From Castanea sativa (Eukaryota; Streptophyta; Magnoliopsida; Fagales; Fagaceae): 64,000 bases of DNA. Of the stretch, positions 34,890-47,816 are shown in pieces (within the stretch, counting starts at the first letter, position 1; every line of letters begins with the position of its first letter). The notes below the pieces were generated by a model that was given only the letters and a program-made list of their open reading frames with translations, ran no database searches and was not told the DNA's origin. Both the position numbers and the translations under genes were made by a program. The stretch covers positions 32,771,501-32,835,500 of the forward strand of contig NC_134021.1 in assembly GCF_040712315.1 (NCBI RefSeq), given 5' to 3'.

Positions 34890-36371
34890 AGCATAGATTT
34901 TTTTAACTTTATTTTTTTAAAGAAAAAGGATATTGCTATTGTGTTCATCCTTATAAGAATTTAAGCATAGATTAAATTTTCATTATTTTTGACAATTTTT
35001 CTTTGATTCCTTTATAATTTATATATTGTGTTGGTTTAAATGAATTTTTTCTCAAGATTTCAGAGGATGGACTTTAGATAAGATGTTCAACTTTTATACG
35101 CCAAGCATTGATTGTAAGTCTTGTACATGGAACAAATAGAGATAATAAATTAAGAATATGGTCCATTTTGGTTGGCCTTAGCTTGATTTGTCTAGACATC
35201 AATTTTCTCTCTCGCCAAAAGTCCAACTATTTTAAGCAGAAGTTTCCTTGATTATTACTTGTATACAAAATTCTAGGATTATTAAATTAGAATAGGTCCC
35301 TTACTAACCTAACCAATTGGAATAGGATGAAATTTCTTCCCATCCACACTAAACATTGTGTACACTCCAAATTTTTTTTGCATCTCATAATTATACATTG
35401 TTGATAGGTGCCATCCAAGTCCAACATGATTGAGAGTTGTAATTGAGACTATGGCCCAGAAACTTTACTATTCAATACTTTGCGAGAAAAATTAAACACT
35501 CATTTGATGTAACAAGAGACTATGGAATTTGACAATGTACACACTGGGGTTTGTTCTTGATGTTGTGAAATTGCTATAGATACTAAAAACTCTAGTTTGA
35601 TTTGTTGGCAAGTCATGTTCTTTAATTGTGAAAAGTATACAATGAAAAACTTTTATATTCCTACAATAAATGTTTTGGAGAGAAAATTGTTAGCCCCCTC
35701 ATCCCATTGGGACCCCCCTGTTTATACAAAGGAAAAGGATCCAATATTCCTAAGTGTGACTTAGTTACATGGAATTTTTGTGCAATTGTGCCTAGATTTC
35801 TTTTAAAAATTTAATTCTAATTTTAAACTCTAATTTGGTGATTTTTATATGATTTTTGTGGTTTGATCTTGATTCAGTAAAGACATATTAGCCAAAAGAA
35901 ACCAAGGTAGAGCTATTAAAGAAATTTGTACATTCAGATTAGCAATTACAGATGGCTAATGCTGCATTGTCATCTGTGGTTGTGGTATGAATAGGCGGTA
36001 TGTTGTTTGGGCGATTGATTGAGGCAAAGCAATTAACCATATTAAAATGGATTAGTAACTTTCTCTTTCTCCTTTACCATTTGTGGTATGTATATGCCTT
36101 TTTCACATATGCTCAAGTGATGTACCCATTAGAATTTCCCTTAATTATGATAAACATATTAATTTTTTTTAAGAGGAAGTTCTATATTTATTAAATATAT
36201 ATATGTCGAGGGCCATATATATATATGTCGAGGGCCATGTAGTTGAATTGGTACCTCCTCATACACAAAGTGTCTAGGGTTTAAGGGAGAAAATGTTAAA
36301 ATTGTAGGAGTCAAGTAAAAAAGGTTTAAGTTGTGGGATTAGCAATATATTGTAATTATTTCTAAATAAAA

Positions 36372-36380
<9 letters not shown>

Positions 36381-36430
<50 letters not shown>
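36381..36430. repeat. (TA)n microsatellite
   Basis: About 25 TA units preceded by a poly(A) run. Confidence 0.95.
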
Positions 36431-36433
<3 letters not shown>

Positions 36434-37269
36434 TTCCTTGAGCTAAAGCAGTTGCGATAGAAGTGTGGAGTGGATGGTTTTTTTTTTTTTTAGTCCTTGA
36501 GTACTTTGGATTGGTTCAAATGAGTAATGGCTCCTCTTAGGCTCTTAAAAGTTTTGGTTTATTGATTTTACTATCTATAACTTTGATTCTTCTTTACCTA
36601 ATAAAGTTTGGAATTTTTTGTAAGCACATTTTTTCTTCAAGAAAATGAATAGAAGTCTCCCTTCATGTTCATGCTCATGTTGATGTTCATATTTGTATCT
36701 TTTGTAATACTCAAAGTTGTTTACTCATTTTGTGAATTATCAATTGTAGTTAAGAAAAAAAGTATAAACACAATACTATTCAATTAAACTAACATGAAAA
36801 ATTATATCTATTAGATTAAAAAAATGGACATGAAAATGAAAATTGCACAAAAAATTTCTTAAATAGAATTAAAATAATTTTTACTTAGTACTGATTTATC
36901 AAGCAATCATGTACTGACTAACAACATTCCAAACATTACGTGCACAACGGGGTGATGAAATGGTTGTTCAGTTTATTTAAAAAATGTAATCTAGCTAAAA
37001 GAAATTAAAAAAAAAAAAGATACAATAACTTTCATGCATAGTCATGAATTATACCTTTACATATATCTTATGCATTTTATGAGTTATATTTTATATAAAT
37101 GTATTTCAAAAAATTAACAAAATTTATCATAAAACCATTCATTGTATTTTTTAAAAATCACTACATAAAAATGAAAGAAGTTTTTTTTTCCCAAAAAAAT
37201 GTTCTCCAATCATAATATTTACCAAAAAAGATCATACCAAGAGAAAATCATGCAACGCACAGGCTAATA

Positions 37270-37573
37270 ACCAGTCTATATATATAATTAAATCCAAAAC
37301 TAAGAGAAAATCCAATTGGATTCTAAATTGGATTTCAATTGTTGTCCAATTTGCGCCACGTGTCCAATTTAAGTTTTTTTTTTTTTAAAAAAAAAAAAAT
37401 GATTTCCAAATACCAATGGACTCACCATTCCAAATACATTGCAATATACTAACTTTTTTTTTATGAGATAGTTTTTGTGATGAGATAGTGGCTCCTAAAA
37501 AAAGGCATATATGGGACTGTGATTTCATGAACAACATGTAATTTTAAATAGAGTGATGGTAGGTAGCTATACA

Positions 37574-37605
<32 letters not shown>

Positions 37606-37606
37606 C

Positions 37607-37641
<35 letters not shown>

Positions 37642-37909
37642 TATGTATAGCCAAAACTGAGAGAAAATTTAGTTAAATTCTAAATTGGAGTCTAATTTTG
37701 CGCCACGTGTCTCATCTAATTTTTAAATTTGTGTGTCAAGTGAATTATTAGGTGCAAAAATCAAAGAGTCTAAAATTAATTAGATTCTAAATTGAATTTT
37801 CATTGGAGTTCAATTTTGTACCATGTATCCCATCTAATATTTTAATTTTTGTAGCAGGTGAATTGTTTGGTAAAAAATTCGAAGAGTCTAGGTCCAATTA
37901 GATTCTAAA

Positions 37910-37910
<1 letters not shown>
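37270..37910 (+). repeat. Helitron-like start and repeated G-box segments
   Basis: TCTATATATATAATTAAATC at about 37273 resembles a plant Helitron 5' end and directly follows a Helitron 3'-end-like phrase (GCAACGCACAGGCTAATAAC). Downstream, a segment with AAAACTGAGAGAAAAT, ATTCTAAATTGG and GCGCCACGTGTC recurs at about 37290, 37650 and, in weaker form, 37770. The copies are separated by microsatellites. Confidence 0.45.
37570..37640. repeat. Compound microsatellite (ACAT)n(AT)n(AC)n
   Basis: Uninterrupted ACAT units to about 37606, then AT, then AC units. Confidence 0.95.

Positions 37911-37946
<36 letters not shown>
37911..37946. repeat. (CA)n microsatellite
   Basis: About 18 CA units. Confidence 0.95.
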
Positions 37947-37948
<2 letters not shown>

Positions 37949-39447
37949 ACTGTGATTGTTTCTAAATGTACATGTGCATATGCTCAGGGTTACACACTAC
38001 TTTTATTAAATGAATGTATCAATTTTTAAACACAAAATAGAAAAATAATTAGGAAATTGATTTATTACCTTGTTGACATGACACTAATTATATTCATTAC
38101 CATGTTTGTTTACAAGATTTTTATAATATAATTGGTAACAACTTTAACTTCTTAAAAAAATGATAATGTAAAAAAATTGACATTTGGGTTTTTTTTTTTA
38201 ATTTTTTTTTTAAAATTAAGTAAATAGTATGCTTTTTAGATGATGTTCATGAGAACTTTAACTAAAAAGTAAAGACTTAAAACCCCATTTGATTGCCAAG
38301 AAAGTAGAGGAAAAGAAAAGAAAAGAAATTTTCAATTTCCGATAATAAAATGACATCTCATTTACTTATGGAGATGCAATTAATATATTTTCAAATATTT
38401 TATTTTATTTTCTAATTAAGGACACATGATAATTCAAAGGATATCTTAGATGGCATAAAAATATTATTTTGATATTAATGTTAGATACATCAATTCTTTT
38501 CATGTACTAAATAATAAGGATTATTTTGATACAATACCAAAAGTTTAGCAAAATTGACACGTTTAAGATGTTAAAAACCATTTTGATACATAGTACAACT
38601 GTACAAGTGTTAAAGAATACAACCGTAATTAAAGATGTTTTTTACATATTTTTATTAAAGATTAAGTTGTATAAGGGTGTGGTTTAAAACCCAGATTTCA
38701 CACCCTCCAAGCCCAACACATGTCACATCATCTTATCACATATTAAAGAATAAGAATAACCACACTCAATCAATTATAATACTCATCTGAAAAATCAACC
38801 AAATTGGGAGATTATTAAGATTTTATTAATTGTGGTATGATATATTGAGTTTTAAATAAAAAGCTGATGTGACATCTCTTATTGGATGGTGTAAAATATG
38901 AATTTTACTCCCCATTCTTACAAAATTCAAAATCTTTTTATTAATATCCTCAAAACAATTTTTTTATTAGCTGAATTTGAAAACTAATATCCTGTTTTGT
39001 TGTAAGGGAGATGAAAAGGAAAGAAGGGAGGAAAAAGTAAGGGAAGGGAAAGGGAAGAAGAGAGAGTTGTACATAGAAGGATTGCATTAAACAATTTCTT
39101 CAAAAGAAAGGTCTTCTTTGAAAAAATAATGGGACCGTCTGAAGGATTGTGTTAAGAAAATTTCTAGAACACAAACTTTTCTCAAAATTATGGGTTGTGT
39201 GAAAAGTATGAAACTTCATCAAAAAAGAAAAAAAGTATGAAATATTGGCGAATTGGTCAAATTGTGTATTCTCACTTTTTAATAGAAAATTGAAAAGTGA
39301 AAACGCTTGGGACCATCACAGAACATATCAATATAGAAAAACTTAATGAAAGAGGTAAAAAAAAAGCTAAATGCAAAGTTAGAGCGCCACTTGGCAATAA
39401 ATCATACACTCTCGTATGAGGTCTCTGCTTTTATACATATATATTGA

Positions 39448-39668
39448 TTTGTTCCATATGATGTTACTAGTTTGCTCTTTTTTATTTTTTCAAGTGACTT
39501 CAAGGAGATAATGACACACTCTCAATAAGACACCTTCACAAATATAAGATACCACAAAAGTAGAATTGGGCCAAATTCAAGCAAAAAGGAGGAAATGGTT
39601 ACAAGTTTTTGTCACCCATTTCTTCACACTTCTTCATGCTACACAAGAGGATCTACCATCAATGTTAT
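39448..39668 (-). other. 3' flank of kinase copy Z (second part)
   Basis: This is paralogous to 22224-22445, with the shared phrase CACCTTCACAAATATAAG. It is cut at 39668 by an LTR-C. The equivalents of 22446-23650, including the last two kinase exons, are missing from copy Z. Confidence 0.7.
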
Positions 39669-40682
39669 TGTTAGGACATATGTCATTTGATGTTAGGAAC
39701 ATATGTCAACATTTTATGTAACTGGCTAATCCTTTGACAAAACGCAGTTTACTTGTATTTGGGTAGATCTAGGATGTGTTTAATACTTCAAAGAACCTTG
39801 TTTCAAGTCTAAGTATTGAAGCCATACAAGTCTGTCCAAGATTCAAGTGTGGAAAGAGCTATTCATTAAAGCTCGATAGCTAGCTCGACAGCTAGCATCT
39901 ATTGAGACTTGAAGAGCTATTCTAGCCTGTGGCTTGACAACAACTCGACATATAGGGTATTTGTCGAGATTTATGAAACTCAGATTTTCGAGTCTGTTTT
40001 TCATCCAATCTGTGATCGTATGTTTGAACTTTCTTTTCTCACAACCCTAAACATATATAAGGATTATTTTAAATGCCATATTAGGTTACACATAGCCAAG
40101 AGCATAATTGCACAAGAGCAAATTGTAACCGGAGACCTAGTTTGCCCTAATTCATCTTTCTTGTGAAGAAGCTGCTGTGTTTGTGTACTGTAGGGTTTTG
40201 TAACTAAGGAGCTTATTGATCTTCATCATGTGATGAACTGAAGAACTTATCAGCCAACAATCCTTCTTTAATTGGTGATTAAAGTCGCGTACTGGGATCC
40301 GCGCAATTGGTTAGTCACGTACTGAGAGCCGTGAAATACAAGGAGAAATTGTCACTATAGAACAAGTTCAATTGGGTATTGGGATAAGGGTTCAACTGTA
40401 AGTTGGTATAAGGTACTAGGATTCCTTTACTTGTAGCCGCTTATTTTGATAATAGTGGATTCTCAGGAATGGTGACCTTAAAATCACCTGATGGGGTTTT
40501 TGCCGTGTTGGTTTTTCCCATTCGTAAACAAATCACCTGTCAATTTATTTTCTGCTGCACTTTAGTTTATTGGTGATTTGTTTATGCTACCACGCGTTTG
40601 CACGTTAATTTGATTAATTAATAAACTTGGCTAATTAATCAATTAATTTATCATAAGGGGTCAATACGTTTTTGGCCTATCA
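39669..40682 (+). repeat. 5' LTR-C of Copia element C1
   Basis: This is a 1014-bp LTR with ends TGTTAGGACAT and ...GGCCTATCA. The family recurs at 47817-48851, 61018-62055 and, as a fragment, 21062-21318. Its first third has repeated TCGA-rich words (39870-39970), and the last third contains the GGTGACCTTAAAATCACC palindrome. Confidence 0.88.
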
Positions 40683-40684
40683 AA

Positions 40685-40696
40685 TGGTATCAGAGC
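40685..40696 (+). other. Primer-binding site of element C1
   Basis: TGGTATCAGAGC is a perfect complement of the initiator tRNA-Met 3' end, two bases after the LTR. Confidence 0.92.
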
Positions 40697-40739
40697 AGAC
40701 ACACTCTGATTAGGGTTTAATCTTTGCTGTGAAGATCCA

Positions 40740-43378
40740 TTGACCCCAGTTGTCATGGCTGCCATTGGCAAGAAAAGCTCTATGATTTTAAATACATCTT
40801 GTTTTTCTAATCTCTATCTAATTGAGTGTTTCAAAAAATACAAGTCTAAAAGTTATTTGAAAGCCATCATGACGATGTTGGAAAAAGATCTTAACATGAC
40901 AAGGAAGAAACTAGACTGCCTCAGAATGAGAATGTGCAAAGGGGTTCATTTGAGAAAGGTGAAAGTTAAAAGTCTTGGTTGTAAATGGCGGATAAAAGAA
41001 AATACCATTCCCACAGATCTGTCATCAAAGCATGAAGTGTGCTTTATGATGAAGTCTGCATTCAAGGTAATGGATACATGCTTATGGTACCTTGATAGTG
41101 GATGCTCACGACACATGACTAGAGATCGCTCTCTCTTTAAGATCTTCAAGTCTAAGAAAGGTGGTAATGTCAGTTTTGGTGACGAGAGCAAATCACAGAT
41201 TAAAGGGAAGGGAGTCATTTCTTTACCTGGATTGCCAGATATTGCAAATGTGCTATATGTAGAAGGTCTGAGAGTGAACCTATTGAGCATAAGTCAAATA
41301 TGTGATCAAGACTTTATGGAGCTGTTTTCTAAAGGAAAGTGTCTTGTTCTGGATGAGTTTGGAAAGAAGCTCATAAGTGGTGTTCGCACTTTAGACAATT
41401 GTTATGGTCTGGTACCTGATGCTGATATTGTGTGCAATAGTATTCATATACCGAATGAAGATCTATGGAACCAAAGGATGGGACATGCAAGTTACAAATA
41501 TCTCTCAATTGTATCTAAGCATGAATCAGTGTTGGGGATGCCAAAACTCAATTGAGTGGACAATTTTTTGTGCAGACCATGCCAGCTTGGGAAACAGACA
41601 AAAGCTAAACATCCAAGCACTCAGACATCTGCAACATCTAAACCATTGGAACTAGTACATATGGATCTCATGGGTCCAACTCAAACCGAGTCTCTTGGGG
41701 GAAAGGGATACATCATGGTTGTAGTAGATGACTTCATTAGGTACTTTTGGGTCATTCTTCAAGATCCAAGTCCAATGCTCCTGAGCACATCGAAGCCCTA
41801 TGCACAAGATTGCAAAATAAGAAGAGTTTAAAGATTGATCGAATTCGGAGTGATCATGGCAAAGAATTTGAAAACTCATACATGGAGTCCTTCTGCACTA
41901 GATTGGGTATATCTCAGGAATTCTCTGCTCCTGTTACTCCTCAACAGAACGGTGTAGTAGAAATGAAGAACAGGGTTATTCAGGAGATGGCTAGGGCCAT
42001 GTTACACAACAAGGGTGTGGCTAGAAACTTGTGGGGAGAAGCCATCAACTTTGGATGTCACACGGTTAATAGGGTATATTTCAGACCCGATACCAAAAAG
42101 ACTCCCTATGAGCTATGGAAGGGAAGGAAGCCAAATGTTAAGTATTTCAGAATTTTTGGAAGTACTTGTTTCATTCTCAAGGATAGAGAGAATGTGGGAA
42201 AGTTTGACTCCCGAAGTGATGAAGGAATACTTTTAGGATCCTCCTCCACAAGCAAGGCTTATCGGGTATACAACAAGAGGACCAAAAAGGTGATGGAAAC
42301 TGTAAATGTTGTTATCAATGAAGCTTCTGAGTCCTGTTCTGAGAATCTTAGTGAGGAAATCCCCAAAGAAATTATTCCTCCCAAGCCAAATGACATTCAA
42401 GAACCTGTTGATCAAGAGCCTGCCTCTCCAAGCACTCCTAGTACTCCAAGTGTTGCAGAAGGTTCAGCAAATAGATCTACCTCACCTGATTCTGAATCTC
42501 ATAAAGAGAAAGGACCTTCCTCTAGAATTCAGCTGAATCATCCTCTTGAAACTATTATGGAAAATATGAATGAACTTACACTGAGGAAGCGCACAGTTGA
42601 TAAATGTGTTGCAAAATTTGTGTCTTATTCTTGTTATTTGTCACAGGTTGAACCTACCAAGGTTGAGGAATCACTTTAGGATGAAAGCTGGGTTGAAGTA
42701 ATGCATGATGAACTGCTTCAGTTTTAGAGGAATAATGTCTGGACTCTAGTACCTAGACTGAAGGGTGAGCACATCATCGACATAAAGTGGATATTCCGCA
42801 ATAAGACTAACGAGGAGGGTAATGTGATCTGCAACAAGGCTCGTCTTATAGCTCAAGGATACTCACAAATGGAAGGAGTTAACTATGATGAAACATTTGC
42901 CCCAGTTGCCCGTATGGAGTCCATCAGAACTCTCCTAGCCCTAGCATGTCACTTAAAATTCAAGCTTTATAAATGGATGTAATGTTAAACTTACTGTTGA
43001 CTTGTTAGGTAAAAGTGTTGATTTTTCTCTCTATAGATAATGATAGGTAGTCTTCTTTACCTTACTACTAGTAGACCTAACATTAGTTATAGTGTGGGAA
43101 CGTGTGCTAGATATTAGGCTAATCCCAAAGAGTCTCATATGACTGCTTTAAAAAGAATCATAAAGTATGTTAAAACCATTGCCGACTTTGGTGTGTGGTA
43201 TAGCAAGGACACAAATGATGTCTTAGCTGGGTACTCTGATGCTGATTGGGCTGGGAATGCTGATGATAGAAAGAGTACATCGGGGGGTTGTTTCTATGTG
43301 GGTAATAATCTTGTCTCTTGGATGAGCAGAAAGCATAATTCCATCTCCTTATCCACTGCAGAATATGAAAACGAATTA
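40740..43378 (+). pseudogene. Copia gag-pol remnant, element C1
   Basis: This is a polyprotein of a Ty1/Copia (SIRE-like) retrotransposon reduced by deletion. Gag is almost gone: only a short coiled segment remains (about 40850-40940). The aspartic protease DSG is at 41094-41102, followed by a pre-integrase segment (LWNQRMGH, about 41466), the CRPCQLGKQTK motif (about 41571) and an integrase core with its acidic residues (MDLMGP, RSDHGKEFEN, NGVVE). Breaks: TGA at 41553, a frameshift at about 41755, TAG at 42677. The reverse transcriptase keeps only its N-terminal portion (KWIFRNKT to about 42960). The catalytic YVDD part is deleted near 42980-43010, and reading resumes in the RNase H side (YSDADWAG, about 43234). 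The sequence stops at 43378, joined to kinase DNA. No 3' LTR follows. Confidence 0.85.
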
Positions 43379-44003
<625 letters not shown>

Positions 44004-44962
44004 TGTTAGGAAATTTAGACTCCGATGATATAATAAACAAGTTTTAAACCCAAGTTGTTAATTAGATTTATTATGAATAAACCTTGTTCAAACAAACTAA
44101 TATCAATATCATGCACAACGGGGAATTAAATAAGACAAGATATGATGACCTAAGAAAACCAATGAAACAAACTAGTTTCATAGTAAAAACCAGGGGGGAA
44201 ACCTTCTCAACAAGCAATCTACTATAGTAAAGAGAAGTTTCAAGTCTAGTACAAAACCTTTGTCCCTAGACTCTACTTCTACCTCTTCAAAACCTTTGAA
44301 CTCTTCAATATATGAACACCACCCTTTTGGCACGAATCTTAGTACATGACTAACCAATGATGCATGGCTCCCAGAAGGTGACTAACACACAGCTTGAAGA
44401 AGATGTTGGCTACAAAGTTTTTCATTTCATCAACAATGAAGATCAAGAAGCACTTGGTTACAAAACACTGAGGCGTAAAGACACAGTAGCTTCTTTAAGA
44501 GAGAATAAGGCACTTGGTAACTTTTTGCATGTGTTCCCCTTGTATTCTCTTCTATGACGACTTTTAAAATAAGCCTTATATATGTCTAGGGTTGTTAGAA
44601 AAGAAAACCTACACAAATACATAAGCATAGGCCGAAAATCAGATCTGGAAATTTTGATTTCGTAATTCTCGATAGATACATCTGTCAAGCAGCAATCGAG
44701 ACCTTAATAGATAGTATCTGTCGAGAGTTGTCGAGACTTATTAAACCTCGATAGATATTATCTGTCAAAAGCTGTCGGGAATTTGTCCAGCTTTAATGAA
44801 CAACCCTTCTTCACTTGTTTCTTGGTCTAATCTTTATGGCTTTAATAGTTGACTTGAACAACAGGTTTCTTGAAGTATTAAATACATCCTCGATTTACCC
44901 AATTACAAGTAAATTGCATTTTGTCAAAGTATTAGCCAATTACATAAAATATGTCCTTATCA
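44004..44962 (-). repeat. 3' LTR of element E
   Basis: This 959-bp LTR reads on the minus strand from TGATAAGGACAT (44962) to ...TTTCCTAACA (44004). It is related to LTR-C in its middle and first part (TTGGTTACAAAAC, TCGA-rich words) but distinct at the end. A purine tract lies directly upstream on the minus strand (44963-44974). It is inserted in kinase copy Z after CCTTG (43999-44003). Its partner LTR is outside the window. Confidence 0.75.
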
Positions 44963-44974
44963 ATCTCCCCATTT
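44963..44974 (-). other. Polypurine tract of element E
   Basis: AAATGGGGAGAT on the minus strand, adjacent to the LTR start. It is the primer for plus-strand DNA synthesis. Confidence 0.75.
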
Positions 44975-45275
44975 GGAACCCGTGACAAAACCACAATAAT
45001 CAAATGAACATATGAGAGAAGTTATAAATCACTCAACTCATAATCAATTGTTGAATACAATAAAATCTACCCTAACACAAACTCTTGAAAAACTTTGCAA
45101 GAAGAGAGTTCATGACAAGAAAGACTTTGACAACCTGTATTTCTGAAAAACTTTAAACAAAACTCATCAAGGCATCTTAGTGTGAAACAGAAATAAAAGA
45201 TTGCATACAATAAAGAAAGATGTGTATAAAGAGAGAAAAGAAACAACACATGTAGTGATAGGTGAAGAAGACATA

Positions 45276-45327
<52 letters not shown>

Positions 45328-46062
45328 GATAAGCACAATGTATGTAAACATGGTCACAAGACCGATGTACAAGAAGAAGGAGGTAAGCACTCCCCTTAAT
45401 AAGATGAAACACATCTCCCCCTTACAAAGGCATGTATTTCTTCCCCTAACATGTAGAATCTTAAAAAGAAACTACATATTCTCCACAATTTCTCTCAATT
45501 TTTGTCATGATTGATAAAGGGTACAAGAAGCTAGAAAGCTTCACCCGAGAAATATAAAGATGATTAAGGATGATCAACGAGGCACAAGAAATCCATATAA
45601 ATGCATGAATGTAATGAAAAAAGATACTATGGATGACAAGATACAAGAAAGATGCAAAACATGTGAAAAAAAATGCATGCAAGAGGATCTCGACAGATCG
45701 AGAAGCTGTCGAGCAACTATCGAGCAGAAGCCACCGTCGATGGATCGAAAATCTGTCGAGAATCTATCGGCCAGAAAGAAAGTTTCTCGATGGATCGAGA
45801 ATTTGTCCAGAAGCTATTGAGACAAAGTCTAGAAAACTTGATGGATCGAGATTGCGTTATCTTTTGTCGAGACAAGAAGAAAATGGGGCTCGATAGATAG
45901 CAATCTGCCAAGAGCTGTTGAGAAGTTGTCAAGAAGCTGTCGAGATAAGCAAAAACACTTTTTCAAAAAAGAGAAAAACACAGATGCTACCCAACCAAAG
46001 ATCCAAACAACATGTTAAGCTCTCAAAAACAGCTCTCAACAAGAAAAATGTGAAGCATTTAG
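44975..46062 (-). mobile_element. 3' untranslated region of element E
   Basis: This is non-coding DNA upstream of the polypurine tract. It closely resembles 48864-49108 plus 59172-59450 of element C2 (phrases ACTTTGCAAGAA, CTCATCAAGGCATCTT, AACAACACATGTAG). It includes an (AT)n run at 45279-45322 and a TCGA-rich stretch (45690-45960) that leaves overlapping open frames on the plus strand by composition only. Confidence 0.65.
45279..45322. repeat. (AT)n microsatellite
   Basis: About 22 uninterrupted AT units. Confidence 0.95.
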
Positions 46063-47471
46063 TGTTGGACAAATACATGTTTGTATCACATATATACGCA
46101 GCGAAAAATTAATGGAACTACTTCATTCGCAATTGTTAATATGTACTATGCAAATTTCATAATTCAAAAACAAGAGAGCGTACCTTAGTGTGGTGAAAAT
46201 CAAAACCAAAATTAGAAGTACTCGGGAACACTTTTAATCTTCACTCCAATTCCACTTTACACCCAAGAAGTGTGGTCTCTCAATCAGTTTCCAAGTGAGA
46301 ATGATAGAGTGTCTCACTCTCACATATGCACCATTTCACAATGATGTCTCTCTTTTTCATACATTAAAATTTTGTATGTTTCTCTCCTTATAACTGATTA
46401 TCTAATTGGGCTAGACTTTTGAGCTTTTCCAATTGGGTTTTAGTATGTGGCTTGGAGTGGGACCAAAAGGGACCAATAAGACACTAGCTCCAATGGGCCT
46501 TGGGCTTCTCTGTCAACTCTTGACAAGTCTAAAGTTACCATTAACTATATTTAATACTACTATATAAATATAGTTGCACTCTAGACCTTATTTATAAATT
46601 ATATCCCAAAACTTTATTATACATGCAACCCTTTATAAAATATTCGTAGTAATACAAAGTCATAAATGTAAACTGCCACTTTGAAGATTACTACATCTTA
46701 ATCCTTGAGTACCCGGTTTAATTTTTTAAGTTATTCATCATATATTTACGAAATCCAATTTTATAAATATCTACTTTAGTAACTATTTACTACAGTAGTT
46801 AGGCCTAACATTCTGAATAACAAACTCATTAAACTTATCTCAAGAGAATATTTTGTATCTTTGTTAAGAAACTATGAATTCCATCTTGAAAATATATGTT
46901 CTATCAACGCTAAATGTGATTGCCCAACATACTGAGGTTTTGACTGTAACTTTAAATCTCACTCTTGATATATCAAAGCAACCTACACTTCACGATCAGG
47001 TCCATTATTCTCTCAGGATTAAGAGTTCATGTAAATATAAATTGTGAGATTTATCATTCATTTGACAGTCATTAGGAGAATAATAAATCTCATAGTGGTC
47101 TAGTTCAATATGTCTTAACTCTTAAAACATATCAACATATGAACTAGAAGTCTCCACTTCCATGATCAAGACATATCATCTTAGTTGATATGTTATAGTC
47201 TTTGCAGATGAAATGCCCAATTTCATCACTGACTACGAACTAAAATTTTGAGTCTACAAAGAACTTGTGACTTATATCTTTTGTGACTAAATCACATAAA
47301 TCACATACTATGCACCTCATGGACTATATGATAATGTCCAATATTCATGTTACCATTATTTTAGATTATAATGAAACTACTTTATTAATACAACATTAAG
47401 TCATACATTAAGTTTTACATAATGTCTTATATAGCATCATACAATAGGATTTAAGGGCACTAATCCTAACA
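46063..47471 (-). repeat. Solo LTR-A with target duplication TTTAG
   Basis: This is a 1409-bp minus-strand LTR-A copy. Its ends are TGTTAGGATTAG (ending at 47471) and ...TGTCCAACA (46063). TTTAG is present at 46058-46062 and 47472-47476. It interrupts the 3' untranslated region of element E. Confidence 0.9.
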
Positions 47472-47816
47472 TTTAGGTCCAAAACACACACACACACACA
47501 CACACACTAAACAAGTTTAACCAATTTTATATTTTAAAAACAAGTTAAGACAATTTAGTGACTATACATTGACACATGTATTCCTTGTGATGGTCAAATC
47601 ACATTGTACCTGCACATGTATCAAGAGTAGCAAAGAATATTGCGTGTTGTGCGTGAAAAACATCGCAAGAGTGCATAAGTATCTACATTTTATGACGATT
47701 TGAGATATGAGAAAATTTTAACTCACACGCAATCATAACTACTTGATGGGGACTATCACCTTCGAGGTACATCTTATAACTCCCACATATTTTAGAAGAC
47801 ACGTTTTCAATCATAT
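47472..47816 (-). mobile_element. Element E interior between nested insertions
   Basis: This is non-coding DNA with an (AC)n run at 47479-47508. The last five bases (CATAT, 47812-47816) are the left target duplication of element C2. Confidence 0.6.

Larger units (their letters stand above)
34890..39340. other. Non-coding interior of the Helitron-bounded block
   Basis: I see no gene here. It is A/T-rich with a small direct repeat (ATATATGTCGAGGGCCAT at about 36200 and 36221), microsatellites, and repeated G-box-containing segments at 37280-37900. Short open frames look random. Confidence 0.5.
32660..39447 (-). mobile_element. Helitron-bounded block, 6.8 kb, with verified insertion site
   Basis: On the minus strand it begins with TC plus a TA-rich run (39447 leftwards) and ends with CTAG at 32660, next to host T. 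Removing it joins 32659 to 39448 and recreates the uninterrupted paralogous sequence at 22223/22224. Insertion is therefore between A and T with no target duplication and no terminal inverted repeats, as for Helitrons. A subterminal GCAAG...CTTGC hairpin precedes the end. Inside are further Helitron-like units at about 33690-32660, 33860-33690 and 34802-33870, and a long non-coding remainder (34890-39340). No Rep/helicase frame is visible, so it is non-autonomous or a nest of non-autonomous copies. Confidence 0.7.

Noticed and set aside
45560..45932. Ser/Arg-rich overlapping frames
   Set aside because: They come from TCGA-rich repeats in an untranslated region of element E, open on both strands by composition.
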